From a methanogenic archaeon ISO4-H5 (GTDB lineage Archaea; Thermoplasmatota; Thermoplasmata; Methanomassiliicoccales; Methanomethylophilaceae), in the NCBI GenBank assembly GCA_001560915.1, contig CP014214.1, positions 1,364,001-1,428,000 of the forward strand: DNA of 64,000 bases. Reading direction: 5' to 3'. The notes below the pieces were generated by a model, which was not told where the DNA came from, ran no database searches, and was given only the letters and a program-made list of their open reading frames with translations. Below are positions 42,461 through 51,813 of the stretch, piece after piece. The stretch's first letter is position 1; every line of letters starts with the position of its first letter. Position numbers and translations under genes: made by a program.

Positions 42461-43882
42461 TCAGTAATCCTTCGCTTTCTTGCTGGCGAAGAGAGCCTTC
42501 ATGGCCTTGTAAAGAAGGTAATCGTCCACCTTCGAAGTGACCTCCATGGGTGCGTGCATCGAGAGCACGGGGACACCCATGTCGACGGTATCGATGTTGT
42601 GGACGGAAATCTCGGAAGCGATGGTTCCTCCGCCTCCGACGTCGATCTTTCCGAGTTCTCCGACCTGCCAGGGGACCTCTGCCTCTTCAAGGATGCTCCT
42701 GAGGTATCCCATGGTCTCGGCGGAAGCATCGTTGGTGGAGTACTTTCCCCTGCTTCCGGTGTATTTGGACACCACCGGTCCTCTTCCGAGGTAGGAGCAG
42801 TTCCTGGCCTCGAAGACCTCGGGCCATCCGGGATCCACCGCGGCGTTGACATCGCAGGACAGGCAGAGCGATTTCCTGAGGATGTGCCTTACGGAATATC
42901 CCCACGCGGCCCCGACATCCTCCAGGAAGTCCTTCCAGAAGACAGACCTCATACCGGTGGGTCCGTCGGAACCGGTCTCCTCCTTGTCGGCGAAGACCAT
43001 CATCGAGGTGTACTCGGGATTCTTGGTCTCGGTCTCGGCCTTGAACTGCGCGAAACAGCAGACCTTGTCGTCCTGGCCGTATGCGGAGATCATGGACCTG
43101 TCAAGACCCAGATCCTTGGGTTTGTAGGCAGGACAGGCACACAGCTCGGCAGACTGGAAATCCGCCTCGGTGATACCGTACTTCTCGTTGAGAATCCTCA
43201 TAATGTTCAGTTTGACCTTGGACTGGACCTTGTCGTCGTCGAGGGGCCAGGAACCGATGAGGATGTTCAGCTGCTCGCCGTCGATGACCTTGGCTGCAGG
43301 CTTCTGAACCTGGTCGTACGCCAGATGGATGAGGAGGTCAGTGATGCAGAATGCGGGATCGCTGTCGTCCTCGCCGATGGTCACTTTGACGGTCTTGCCG
43401 TCCGTGAGGGTCACCACGCCGTGGATGGAAAGCGGGATTGTGGTCCACTGGTACTTCTTGATTCCTCCGTAGTAGTGGGTCTTGAAGAAGGCCATATCGG
43501 TGGCCTCGAACAGGGGATTGGGCTTGAAGTCGAGGCGGGGACTGTCTGCGTGTGCGACGCTGATCCTTACACCCTCGGTCAGGGGTTTCTTACCGAAGGT
43601 CATGGTGATGAGGTTCTTGTTGCGGTTGTTGAAGTAGACCTTGTCCCCGGGTTTGTACTTGGTACCGTAAACGAATTCCTTGTAACCGAGCTTCCTCACG
43701 ATGGGGATGGCATAATCCAGGATCTCCCTTTCGGTCTTGTGCTCAAGGAACTTCTTGTACTCCTCTCCGTACTCCATGGCCTCTTCCAGAAGTCCGTTCT
43801 TCTTCTCTCCGATGGCCTCGGATTTGATGAGGAGCTTCTCCTCCAGCTTCTGACCTGCTGATTTTTCGTCTTTCTTTGCCAT
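42461..43882 (-). CDS. M18-family aminopeptidase
   Basis: 473 residues. Zinc ligands and catalytic residues are in place: ISVAHADSPRLD, VFADKEETGSDGPTG and the late VLSMHAPMEVTS, with the DVGGGGTI segment before. The family cleaves acidic or neutral N-terminal residues as a large dodecamer. No signal peptide. ATG 43882 precedes the charged KKDEKSAGQKLEEK start; the open frame continues to 43933. Region 43883-44126 (244 bases) carries the promoters of this gene and the next and no gene. Confidence 0.88.
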   Translation of the reverse strand: MAKKDEKSAGQKLEEKLLIKSEAIGEKKNGLLEEAMEYGEEYKKFLEHKTEREILDYAIPIVRKLGYKEFVYGTKYKPGDKVYFNNRNKNLITMTFGKKPLTEGVRISVAHADSPRLDFKPNPLFEATDMAFFKTHYYGGIKKYQWTTIPLSIHGVVTLTDGKTVKVTIGEDDSDPAFCITDLLIHLAYDQVQKPAAKVIDGEQLNILIGSWPLDDDKVQSKVKLNIMRILNEKYGITEADFQSAELCACPAYKPKDLGLDRSMISAYGQDDKVCCFAQFKAETETKNPEYTSMMVFADKEETGSDGPTGMRSVFWKDFLEDVGAAWGYSVRHILRKSLCLSCDVNAAVDPGWPEVFEARNCSYLGRGPVVSKYTGSRGKYSTNDASAETMGYLRSILEEAEVPWQVGELGKIDVGGGGTIASEISVHNIDTVDMGVPVLSMHAPMEVTSKVDDYLLYKAMKALFASKKAKDY

Positions 43883-44100
43883 GAAAACCCGAATGGAATC
43901 GGAGTATATAGATAGTTTTATTAAGAAGGGCAATCAGGTTTGAAAGACAAATGGAGAGAGAACCAAAACCGGAACTCCCGACATAGGTACGAAAACGGAT
44001 TGTTTGTTCCGAACAACAACAGAGCTGTTGGAAGTTACATATGTTAAGCAGCACTAATTGTAACGGAGCTTCGTTTTAACTTTCGGTTCCTCAACATATC

Positions 44101-44116
44101 TGCGGACATATCCGCA
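44101..44116 (+). promoter_or_regulatory. Hairpin abutting the ribosome-binding site
   Basis: TGCGGA-CATA-TCCGCA, perfectly paired, runs into the aggagagg Shine-Dalgarno-like sequence (44116-44123) before the TTG start. The same arrangement precedes the other PD-(D/E)XK gene (6622-6644). Confidence 0.5.
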
Positions 44117-44126
44117 GGAGAGGAAA

Positions 44127-45062
44127 TTGAACACCCCCACCGATAAGAAAAGTTGGCTAAAGTACGACCAGAACTTCAAGACCGTCATACACAGAGGAAC
44201 AATCCTGTCATGGATTCTACAGGGATGCATCGGCGAACTGAACGGACAGGACTATCAGAAAATCAAGGAAGGACTGGACATAGGGGCTGACGGTTACACC
44301 GTCAGAGGAAAGGAGACCGAGCAGTTCTCCGGTACCAACGGTCCCGTGATTATGGACAACATCTTCGACGTGAGACTCCCGGGTTCCGGAGAGACAGTCT
44401 CCGTCATCGTAGATCTTGAGGCACAGAACGATTCTACCCCCTACCCCATCGGGAAGAGGGCGGAATATTATCTCGGAAGGTTGGTATCCGCACAGAAGGG
44501 AGTCGTTTTCAACAACAGCGATTACGGCAATCTGAGGAGGGTGTATTCGATATGGATCATGATGAATCCGCCGGAGAAGAACCGGAATACCATACTCCGG
44601 TACAAGATGACACCGAGCACAGTGGGGAACCCGGGAGAGATTTTCGATCTGAACACGTACAATGCAATCTTCGTCAATCTCGGAGGGGATTATAATGAAT
44701 CCCTTCCCAAGGAGCTGAAGTTCATGTCAGCCCTGTTCATGAACGGACTCACGGAAAACGAACGCAAGGACCTGATGACGAAAACCTATAAGATATCCGC
44801 AAAGGAATATCCGAGTAAGGAGCTGAGGCAGATGGGAGTATTCGGGGAAGACTGCAAGAGGAGGTACACCCGCGAGGGTTATGCACAAGGCCTGGCTGAA
44901 GGAGAGGCTAAAGGCAGACTCGAAAGCAAGGTCGACATTGTCATGTCTCTGATAAGCAGAGGCTACACGGAGGAAGATGCTCTGGAGCTCGTTCAGGCGT
45001 CTTCTGAGGAACGTGAGTTTATCCTCTTGAGACTCAGAGAAAAACTGTCCGTCGGTCAGTGA
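44127..45062 (+). CDS. PD-(D/E)XK nuclease family transposase-like protein, second copy
   Basis: 311 residues, family as for the gene at 6653: aspartate in MDNIFDVRLPGSG, then VIVDLEAQND (E-x-Q), the PIGKRAEYYLGRLVSAQ segment, the VYSIWIMMNPP strand and a C-terminal GYAQGLAEGEAKGRLESK linker. No ATG fits; a TTG at 44127 follows a strong Shine-Dalgarno-like sequence. A group of such single genes is common in Methanomassiliicoccales; no inverted repeats or target duplication were seen around it. Confidence 0.72.
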   Translation: MNTPTDKKSWLKYDQNFKTVIHRGTILSWILQGCIGELNGQDYQKIKEGLDIGADGYTVRGKETEQFSGTNGPVIMDNIFDVRLPGSGETVSVIVDLEAQNDSTPYPIGKRAEYYLGRLVSAQKGVVFNNSDYGNLRRVYSIWIMMNPPEKNRNTILRYKMTPSTVGNPGEIFDLNTYNAIFVNLGGDYNESLPKELKFMSALFMNGLTENERKDLMTKTYKISAKEYPSKELRQMGVFGEDCKRRYTREGYAQGLAEGEAKGRLESKVDIVMSLISRGYTEEDALELVQASSEEREFILLRLREKLSVGQ

Positions 45063-45167
45063 TTCAGGAGGCCGACTCCGAAGACAGCATGATTGCTGCA
45101 TACGGCCCCTTCCAGTTTCATTAGAAAGATTTAAGCTACTTCGTTCGATAAGAGTGCTGGTAGAACT

Positions 45168-46793
45168 ATGACCGATTATGCCATTGCACTAGATATCGGG
45201 ACCAGCGGACTCCGCTGTCAGGCAATCGAGATGGACACGGGAAAGACCGTGGCCACCGCCATCACCCAGAGACACCCCATTCCCGGGATGAATGTCATCG
45301 ACCACGTTAACTACGCCATGAAATCCGGAGCGGATGTTGCCAACAAACTGATCGTAACCTGTGCCAACTCCCTCTTCGCCAGCCTCGGCATAGACCTCTC
45401 CAAGGTCAAGAAGGTCGGTGTCTGCGGAAACACCTTCCAGATGTCGCTGTTCCAGAACATCGAGATCAGGGATCTGGCATTTGCCGGAGAGAACATGCTC
45501 AACACCCTCGGTGTCAAGAAGATCGAGAGGAACGGAGCAATCCTCAAGGCATCGGAAATGGGCCTCAAGGGAATGCCCGACGCAGAGGTCATCATCCCGC
45601 CTGCGGTCAGGCACGAGATCGGTGCGGATGCCATCGCCATGCTTCTCATGACCGGTGTCCACGAGTCCAAGGAACCCGCTCTGGTCGTCGACTACGGTAC
45701 CAACGCCGAAATGGCACTCATCTGCGGCGACGGCAGGATCTTCACCGGTTCTGCTGCCGCAGGACCCGCTATGGAAGGACAGGAGATCGAGAAAGGTATG
45801 CTCGCGGCACCCGGAGCCATCTCCGACGTCAACATCGTGGAGGGTGGATGGCAGTGCACCGTCCTCGACGACGCCATGATCCCCCAGGAAGGGGACGTCA
45901 TCAACCCTGCGACCGGAGAGGTCGTCAGGAAGGGAAAGATGAAGGCAATCGGTATCACCGGAACCGGAACCGTGGCGGCACTCGACTGCGGTATGAAGGC
46001 CGGCATCATCGTACCCCCCAACATCAACTCCGCCGACGGCAAGCTCCACCTGCAGGACGGCATCTACATCACCTCCAAAGACGTCGACGAGGCCGGGAAG
46101 GCCATCGGTGCCATGAGGGCCGGATTCCTCACCCTGCTCAGGACCGCAGGCATGTGGACCGGCGACGTCAAGACCGCCTACATGTCCGGTGCATCCGGAC
46201 TCTACGTGGACGCCATCAAGGCACTCGGAATCGGTATGGTCGTACCCGGCGCAGAGCACCTCATCCAGTTCGGAAACACCTCCATCGAGATGGCCCGTAA
46301 GATCGCGCTGGGACAGTTGGATCTCGACACTCTCCGCGCCTTCGCTGAGAAGCTCAAGGCCGAGCACTGCATGTTCGCCACCTCTGAGGTCTTCAAGAAC
46401 ATCTATTCCATCGAGTACTCCGTATGGTGCACCGGCATGCCCATGTCCATGTACGACGAGATGCTGGGTATGTACGACCTGCCTCCCCTCGGAACCCCCA
46501 AGGAGAACGTCACCGTCAAGAGGCTCGCCAAGGCCGACCTGCCCGACACCGAGGCAGCTCCCGTCAAGACCGTACCGTCCGGAACCATCCTCGAAGGAAT
46601 GGTCAAGGGCTGCATCCAGTGCGGCAGATGCGTGAAGGAGTGCCCCGAGAAGGCCCTCTCCATCAAGCCCTGCGACGGCGGATCCATGGCCTACGTCATG
46701 TCCGACAGGTGCGCGGGAACCGCCTGCAGACGCTGCGAGAGGAAGTGCAACGACAAGCTCCTCCATCTCGACAACTTCGTCATAAACTTCTGA
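45168..46793 (+). CDS. ramA: RamA-type corrinoid protein reductive activase
   Basis: 541 residues. RamA uses ATP to reduce the inactive Co(II) corrinoid of methylamine methyltransferase systems back to Co(I). The ASKHA-type ATPase part begins YAIALDIGTSGLRCQAIEMD and includes VVDYGTNAEMALICGDG and ITGTGTVAALDCGM. The C-terminal ~70 residues hold two 4Fe-4S clusters: GCIQCGRCVKECPEKAL and RCAGTACRRCERKCND. It is a single gene with its own terminator and promoter (atttaag at about 45128). Its substrates MtmC and MtbC are encoded 10 kb away. Confidence 0.93.
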   Translation: MTDYAIALDIGTSGLRCQAIEMDTGKTVATAITQRHPIPGMNVIDHVNYAMKSGADVANKLIVTCANSLFASLGIDLSKVKKVGVCGNTFQMSLFQNIEIRDLAFAGENMLNTLGVKKIERNGAILKASEMGLKGMPDAEVIIPPAVRHEIGADAIAMLLMTGVHESKEPALVVDYGTNAEMALICGDGRIFTGSAAAGPAMEGQEIEKGMLAAPGAISDVNIVEGGWQCTVLDDAMIPQEGDVINPATGEVVRKGKMKAIGITGTGTVAALDCGMKAGIIVPPNINSADGKLHLQDGIYITSKDVDEAGKAIGAMRAGFLTLLRTAGMWTGDVKTAYMSGASGLYVDAIKALGIGMVVPGAEHLIQFGNTSIEMARKIALGQLDLDTLRAFAEKLKAEHCMFATSEVFKNIYSIEYSVWCTGMPMSMYDEMLGMYDLPPLGTPKENVTVKRLAKADLPDTEAAPVKTVPSGTILEGMVKGCIQCGRCVKECPEKALSIKPCDGGSMAYVMSDRCAGTACRRCERKCNDKLLHLDNFVINF

Positions 46794-46798
46794 TACAG

Positions 46799-46826
46799 TC
46801 GCACGCGTCCAGTCGGGCGCGTGCGA
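46799..46826 (+). terminator. Terminator of ramA
   Basis: TCGCACGCG paired with CGCGTGCGA around a ten-base loop, followed by tactttttaaag. The T-tract merges into the promoter of the DEAD-box gene (attaaatata at about 46842). Confidence 0.7.
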
Positions 46827-46922
46827 TACTTTTTAAAGTATTAAATATACCCCGGGTTCAGAATCTTAAAGAATTCGCGGTCGTCGCGATTGTTTGATAT
46901 TCTTTCCCAAAGTGATTGAGAA

Positions 46923-48701
46923 ATGACACAAAGCAGATTTGAGGATCTAGGCATTTCAAAAGACGTTTTGAAAGCCGTCAGATCCATTGGATGGTCAGCG
47001 CCCACCCCGGTGCAGGCAGCCGCTATCCCCGTCGGACTGGAAGGAGCAGATCTCCTTGCCCAGGCACAGACCGGGACCGGAAAGACCGGGACCTTCGGGT
47101 CAATCATCCTAAGCAGGACCAAGTCGGGATCCAGCGACCCGACTTCACTGGTTCTCGTGCCGACAAGGGAGCTCGCTTCGCAGGTGTCCGAGGAAATGGA
47201 AAGACTCTCGGAATACAGCGGGCATGTCTGCATCCCCATCTACGGCGGCGTTAACATCGAGACCCAGGCGAAACAGCTTAAGAAAGGGGCAGATGCAGTG
47301 ATTGCCACCCCCGGAAGACTCAAGGACCTCATCGAGAGGAAGATGATCAAGCTCGACTCTGTCGAGATCGTCGTCCTTGACGAGGCCGACCGCATGCTGG
47401 ACATGGGATTCGCCCCCAGCGTGAACATGATCCTCTCCAGGATCACCAAGGACAGACAGACCATGATGTTCTCGGCCACCATGCCCGAAGAAGTCATGAA
47501 GATGGCTGTCAAACACATGTACGACCACAAGGAGATTCTGGTCTCCAAGGACGAGCCCACCCTGGACCTCACGGAACAGTTCTACATCATGACCAACCGC
47601 GACTCCAAGAGGGACGAGCTCGTGCACCTGATCGAGGACGGATACCCCAAAATGATGGTATTCTGCAGGACCAAACGCAAGGTGGACTACCTCACCCGCA
47701 AACTGAAGAGGGACGAGTACAACGTGGAAGGCATCCACGGCGACATCGGCCAGAACAAGAGGGAGAGGGTCATCAAGGATTTCGCCGGTGACAAACTCCA
47801 GGTCCTCATCGCCAGCGATGTGGCCTCCCGCGGACTGGACATCGACGGCGTGGACGTCGTCGTCAACTACGATATCCCCGTCGACCCCGAGACCTACATC
47901 CACAGGATCGGAAGGACCGGCAGGGCCGGCAAGACCGGAAAGGCGATCACCTTCGTCACCTCCGACGACATCAAAGGTCTGAATAGCATCGAGAAGACCG
48001 TTGCCAAGAAGATAACCGAGCTCCCCTGGACCTCCTCGCTCTACACCGAGGATCCTTCTGCGGAACCTGTCCCTAAGGCGGCCAAGGCCCCCAAGAAGCA
48101 GCAGCAGAAGAAAGAGGCACCCAAGAAGGCCGAGCCTAAGAAGCAGGTGCCGAAGAAGGAAAAGGAGCCGGATACTCCCGTCAAAGGAGAGCGCACCCTC
48201 CGCGGAAAGCTGGATAAGGGCGTCCGCAGGGATGCTCAGCCCAAGGCGGAGAAGCCCGCCGCCAAACCCAAGACGGAACCCGCGCCCAAGACCAAAGTCC
48301 CGGAACGCCACAAGACCGAGAAGAAGGAGATCCTCCCCGAGGCTCCTCCCGCACCTCAGAACAACGGCAGGTATGTCCCCCTGGGCGTTCCCAAGAACCC
48401 ACACCCGCTCCATGCCTATGTCGGCATCGTGCGCGCGGCGCACCCCAAGAAGGACATGTCCTTCGACCGTCTGGAACTCAATGTCGGATCCGATGACGGC
48501 CTCGACGTCGACAAGCTCAGGCACTTTGTCATCAAAACCGCAGGTGTCGATTCGAAGGACGTCGGCAACATCCACATCATGGATAACAAGGCCAGGGTGC
48601 AGGTCGTCAGATACAGGTCCCAGGAGGTCGTCGACGAGCTCTTCGGACAGGTCATCAACGGCAAGCGCGTGCTGGTCACAAACCTTAGCGACAAACACTG
48701 A
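46923..48701 (+). CDS. DEAD-box RNA helicase with DbpA-like C-terminus
   Basis: 592 residues. Core motifs: PTPVQAAAIP, AQTGTGKTGTF, PTRELASQV, VLDEADRMLD, SATMP, and HRIGRTGRAGKTG. Residues ~380-475 are a lysine/proline/alanine-rich linker (many KKxxPKK repeats). The last ~105 residues (VPLGVPKNPHPLHAYVGIVR onward) look like the DbpA/CsdA RNA-binding domain, which docks such helicases on ribosomal RNA. Likely a ribosome assembly or cold-adaptation helicase. Preceded by a 96-base AT-rich leader or promoter stretch. Confidence 0.9.
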   Translation: MTQSRFEDLGISKDVLKAVRSIGWSAPTPVQAAAIPVGLEGADLLAQAQTGTGKTGTFGSIILSRTKSGSSDPTSLVLVPTRELASQVSEEMERLSEYSGHVCIPIYGGVNIETQAKQLKKGADAVIATPGRLKDLIERKMIKLDSVEIVVLDEADRMLDMGFAPSVNMILSRITKDRQTMMFSATMPEEVMKMAVKHMYDHKEILVSKDEPTLDLTEQFYIMTNRDSKRDELVHLIEDGYPKMMVFCRTKRKVDYLTRKLKRDEYNVEGIHGDIGQNKRERVIKDFAGDKLQVLIASDVASRGLDIDGVDVVVNYDIPVDPETYIHRIGRTGRAGKTGKAITFVTSDDIKGLNSIEKTVAKKITELPWTSSLYTEDPSAEPVPKAAKAPKKQQQKKEAPKKAEPKKQVPKKEKEPDTPVKGERTLRGKLDKGVRRDAQPKAEKPAAKPKTEPAPKTKVPERHKTEKKEILPEAPPAPQNNGRYVPLGVPKNPHPLHAYVGIVRAAHPKKDMSFDRLELNVGSDDGLDVDKLRHFVIKTAGVDSKDVGNIHIMDNKARVQVVRYRSQEVVDELFGQVINGKRVLVTNLSDKH

Positions 48702-48711
48702 AAACGGTTGC

Positions 48712-48741
48712 GCCGGGCAGGGAGGACGCTCCCCGCCCGGT
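48712..48741. terminator. Nested hairpin between convergent genes
   Basis: GCCGGGC (48712-48718) with GCCCGGT (48735-48741), enclosing GGGAG/CTCCC. It lies between the DEAD-box and pylD stops and may serve both directions. Confidence 0.55.
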
Positions 48742-48763
48742 TATACCGGATATTTTTTAGAAA

Positions 48764-49585
48764 TCACTTTCTGCAGCCTAGGTAGGAGTAGTAAGCACTC
48801 TCCATGGCCATGGCGGCGACACCGATTGCAAGGGGATCGTGGATGATGAGGGCCTTCTTCTTGGCCTCCTCATCGAAGGTGTGGGGCACACCGGGCGAGG
48901 AAATGATCGCTCCTTCCTGGATGTCCTCGGTCTCTATGTGTGCGGGAGAGGCGTTCAGGATGTACTTGTGGGCACGGATGGCCTCGCGTACGTTCTCTGC
49001 AACCTTGACACGGGGGTTGGCCTTCTGAACGGCATACGCCTTGTCGAGGTCAATGTCGGTGATGGTGACGTTGGCGCTCTTGGCCACCAGCAGCCTTGCC
49101 ATCTCGCTGCCGACCCTGCCGGCTCCGACGATGAGGACGTCCTTTCCGATCAGCATGTCGGATGCGGCGGAAAGTGCGGCGATGTAGGCCTTGGCGGTGC
49201 TGAAGGTGTTGTTGGATGCCTTCTTGGCCTCGATGTTGTAAGCGAGGAACTCCACGTCGTCGGCCATGAATATGATGTTGGGCTTCTGCTCGAGTGCCTC
49301 CTTGAATCCGCTGATGTCGGTCTTCTTGGTGACGAATGCCTCGAATCCCAGCCATTTGCAGATGTCCCTCACGGACTCCGAAAAGTTGGAGATGATTCCC
49401 TCTCCGGTGGTGACTGGCACAACCGCGCAGGTGTACTCCTTGGTATCGATCGCATACTCCCACATGCCGACTGCCTCACAGGCCAGTTTCTTAAGGGTCC
49501 TGCCGGTGTTCTTCACGAGGAAATCTTCGAGTGCTCCGAGGTTCTCGGAGAGATCTTTGACATCGTTGTTTGTTAGTCTGGTCAT
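48764..49585 (-). CDS. pylD: Pyrrolysine biosynthesis protein PylD
   Basis: 273 residues. PylD oxidises 3R-methyl-D-ornithyl-N6-lysine and closes the ring to give pyrrolysine, using NAD. The Rossmann part has DVLIVGAGRVGSEMARLL; the N-terminal helical part starts RLTNNDVKDLSENLGALED. The C-terminal SSPGVPHTFDEEAKKKALII and EHDPLA-like IIHDPLAIGVAAMAME segments are typical. Its ATG directly abuts the pylC stop. It is the last gene of the pylSBCD operon. Confidence 0.95.
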   Translation of the reverse strand: MTRLTNNDVKDLSENLGALEDFLVKNTGRTLKKLACEAVGMWEYAIDTKEYTCAVVPVTTGEGIISNFSESVRDICKWLGFEAFVTKKTDISGFKEALEQKPNIIFMADDVEFLAYNIEAKKASNNTFSTAKAYIAALSAASDMLIGKDVLIVGAGRVGSEMARLLVAKSANVTITDIDLDKAYAVQKANPRVKVAENVREAIRAHKYILNASPAHIETEDIQEGAIISSPGVPHTFDEEAKKKALIIHDPLAIGVAAMAMESAYYSYLGCRK

Positions 49586-50746
49586 TCATATCATATCCGG
49601 TGATTTGTCCACGAACTCCTCGAGTTCGAGATTTTCCATTATACTGGTGATAAACTGTTTCTTCTTGTGGACCACGTCCTGGTAGGAGTCGCCGTGGTTG
49701 ATTACGGTGAATCTGCACTCGTAGGTACCGCTGCGGTAATCGGTTATGACCTCGTCGGCACCCATGAAGTCCTCCAGGTACATGGGGTTCTGAACGTGAC
49801 TGAACTCTTTCTCACCGCAGGTCGACAGGGTCGTTCCGCGGACGATGAAATGCTCATAGCTGGCATATCCCTTTCTGGGGACCTTGCCGGTCTCCTTCCC
49901 GAGCTTGGAACAGACCAGCTCCTCCAGAAGATTGATGCCGGTGGCGGCGCAGATGCAGGCAGGGGTCTGACTGGGAATCCTGGCGTCGATCTCCAGTACC
50001 CTGAGCCCTTTCTTGGTGAAGATGGCCTCCACATCCATGAGGGCGTTCAGTCCCAGACCCTCTCCGAGCTCCTTTCCGATCTTTATGAACTGCTCCTCGT
50101 CGGCCTCGGGCAGGACACGGGGTTCGCAGATGATCTGCTTGCAGTCGTAATTGGAATCGAGGACCACCTCGGTAGTCACGTAGGCCTTGGCGGTACTGCC
50201 GTTGCCGATGACCTCTATGGATACGCTCTTCCCCGAGACGAACTCCTGCTGGATGGGAGTATCGCCGAGTTTCTCGATGACCTTGAGCGCCCTCTGCCTC
50301 TCCTCCTCGTTGTTGACCGCGCTGACACCGATACTGCCGCTCTGACAGGACGGTTTCACGATGATTGGGAATCCGCACTCCGGCCAAGGCTGGGGGATGG
50401 GAGTGCCGATGCGCGCCATCAGCTCGTTGGACTTCTCCTTGGAGCAGGAGATCTTGTAGGATTCCATGTCGAACAGGAGAGGGGTACCGCATTCCGGGAC
50501 GGTCTTGCTCAGGAACTCGAGGACCTCCAGGTTCTCCACGGCGGGGATGACCGCATCGCATTCGGAGAAGAGTGCTTTGGCCCTCTCGGGTTCCTGGAGG
50601 ATATCGCACACTTCGGCCCGGTCCGCGAGGGAGAGGGCGGGAGCATCCTTCCTCTTGTCGATGACCATAGAGGTGTATCCCGCATGCTTGCATAGGTAAA
50701 CTGCCTCCATACCCTGAAGGATGCCTCCGACGATTCCTATCAGCAT
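49586..50746 (-). CDS. pylC: Pyrrolysine biosynthesis ligase PylC
   Basis: 386 residues, ATP-grasp fold. PylC joins 3R-methyl-D-ornithine to the epsilon-amine of lysine. The N-terminal strand LIGIVGGILQGMEAVYLCKH, ATP-binding IIVKPSCQSGSIGVSAVN and RVLEIDARIPSQTP metal site are family motifs. It overlaps the pylB end by seven bases. Confidence 0.95.
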   Translation of the reverse strand: MLIGIVGGILQGMEAVYLCKHAGYTSMVIDKRKDAPALSLADRAEVCDILQEPERAKALFSECDAVIPAVENLEVLEFLSKTVPECGTPLLFDMESYKISCSKEKSNELMARIGTPIPQPWPECGFPIIVKPSCQSGSIGVSAVNNEEERQRALKVIEKLGDTPIQQEFVSGKSVSIEVIGNGSTAKAYVTTEVVLDSNYDCKQIICEPRVLPEADEEQFIKIGKELGEGLGLNALMDVEAIFTKKGLRVLEIDARIPSQTPACICAATGINLLEELVCSKLGKETGKVPRKGYASYEHFIVRGTTLSTCGEKEFSHVQNPMYLEDFMGADEVITDYRSGTYECRFTVINHGDSYQDVVHKKKQFITSIMENLELEEFVDKSPDMI

Positions 50747-51804
50747 CTGAGGGTCGCCTCCGGGCGGTGTGACTCATAATAGTCCCAGAACTCCTTCATG
50801 GTGGCCTCGCGGCGGCCGAGGCTCTCCGCCAGGTTCCTCACGTAATCGATGGAACGGTGGCCGTCATTAATGTTGAACTCGGGCTGCGCCACTCCTGCGA
50901 GTCCAATGTCGGGAGGCACGATGGAGGTGATGACGCTGGCACCAGCCGCGACCCTGCTCTTGAGTCCGGCGGTTCCTTCCACGTCGAGACTGGCGGGAAT
51001 GAGAGCGTCTGGGTATGCGAGCCTCATGACGGCTATGGCCTTCAGCTCGTCGGTGTAATCCACAGGCGGGGCGATGTTCTGCAGAGGGGTTCCCTTCTGG
51101 GGGATGAAGGTCATGGCGCGGATCTGATTGCACTTCATGTCGCCCATAATCTTGATGTGTTCGGCACGGTCCCTGGGGGTGTCGCCGATGCCGACCAGCA
51201 TACCGTCCTCGGTGAGCATGCCCGCTTCCCTGGCCCAGACCCTCTGGTTCATACGGAAGTCGTAATCCTGCTTGAGCCTCATCTTCGCGAAGAGGTCCCT
51301 GTTGCAGGTCTCCTGGTAAACGGCAAGTATGTCCCCTCCGGCTGCCCTCAGGCGGGGCATGGTCTCCTTGGAGACCGCTCCGGGAGAGACCATGATTCCG
51401 GTATCGACGGTGTCCCTGACACTCTTGACGATATCCACGATTCCTTTGTAATCGTCGGCATAGAGTTTGGGGTCCTCGCCCATGGTGAGGTCCACCAGAT
51501 TGATGCCGGCTTTCTCGAGCCCGGCGGAGATCTCCAGGACCTCCTCCTTATTCTTCCTGTAGCGCTCGATCTCGTTGGTCCGGCGGTAATAGCAGAATGC
51601 GCACTCGTTCTTGCAGTAGGTCGAGAAGTACACGAAGCCGTACATGAAGATCTTGTTGCCGAACTCCCTGTCCCTGACGCGGGAGGCTGCCTGATAGAGT
51701 GCATTATTGAAGTCTGGGTCATTGTAAGAAAGGACTGCTTCCATCTCGTCGACGGTAGGCTTCTGTCCATCTTCCCAGGTCTTGATAGTATCGTATAGAT
51801 CCAT
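50740..51804 (-). CDS. pylB: Methylornithine synthase PylB (radical SAM)
   Basis: 354 residues. PylB isomerises L-lysine to 3R-methyl-D-ornithine. The radical-SAM motif is YCKNECAFCYYRR; downstream are GEDPKLYADDYKGI, QETCNRDLF and SLDVEGTAGLKSRV. ATG 51804 is preferred to the GTG at 51807. It starts nine bases after the pylS stop. Confidence 0.95.
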   Translation of the reverse strand: MDLYDTIKTWEDGQKPTVDEMEAVLSYNDPDFNNALYQAASRVRDREFGNKIFMYGFVYFSTYCKNECAFCYYRRTNEIERYRKNKEEVLEISAGLEKAGINLVDLTMGEDPKLYADDYKGIVDIVKSVRDTVDTGIMVSPGAVSKETMPRLRAAGGDILAVYQETCNRDLFAKMRLKQDYDFRMNQRVWAREAGMLTEDGMLVGIGDTPRDRAEHIKIMGDMKCNQIRAMTFIPQKGTPLQNIAPPVDYTDELKAIAVMRLAYPDALIPASLDVEGTAGLKSRVAAGASVITSIVPPDIGLAGVAQPEFNINDGHRSIDYVRNLAESLGRREATMKEFWDYYESHRPEATLRC

Positions 51805-51813
51805 CACGATACC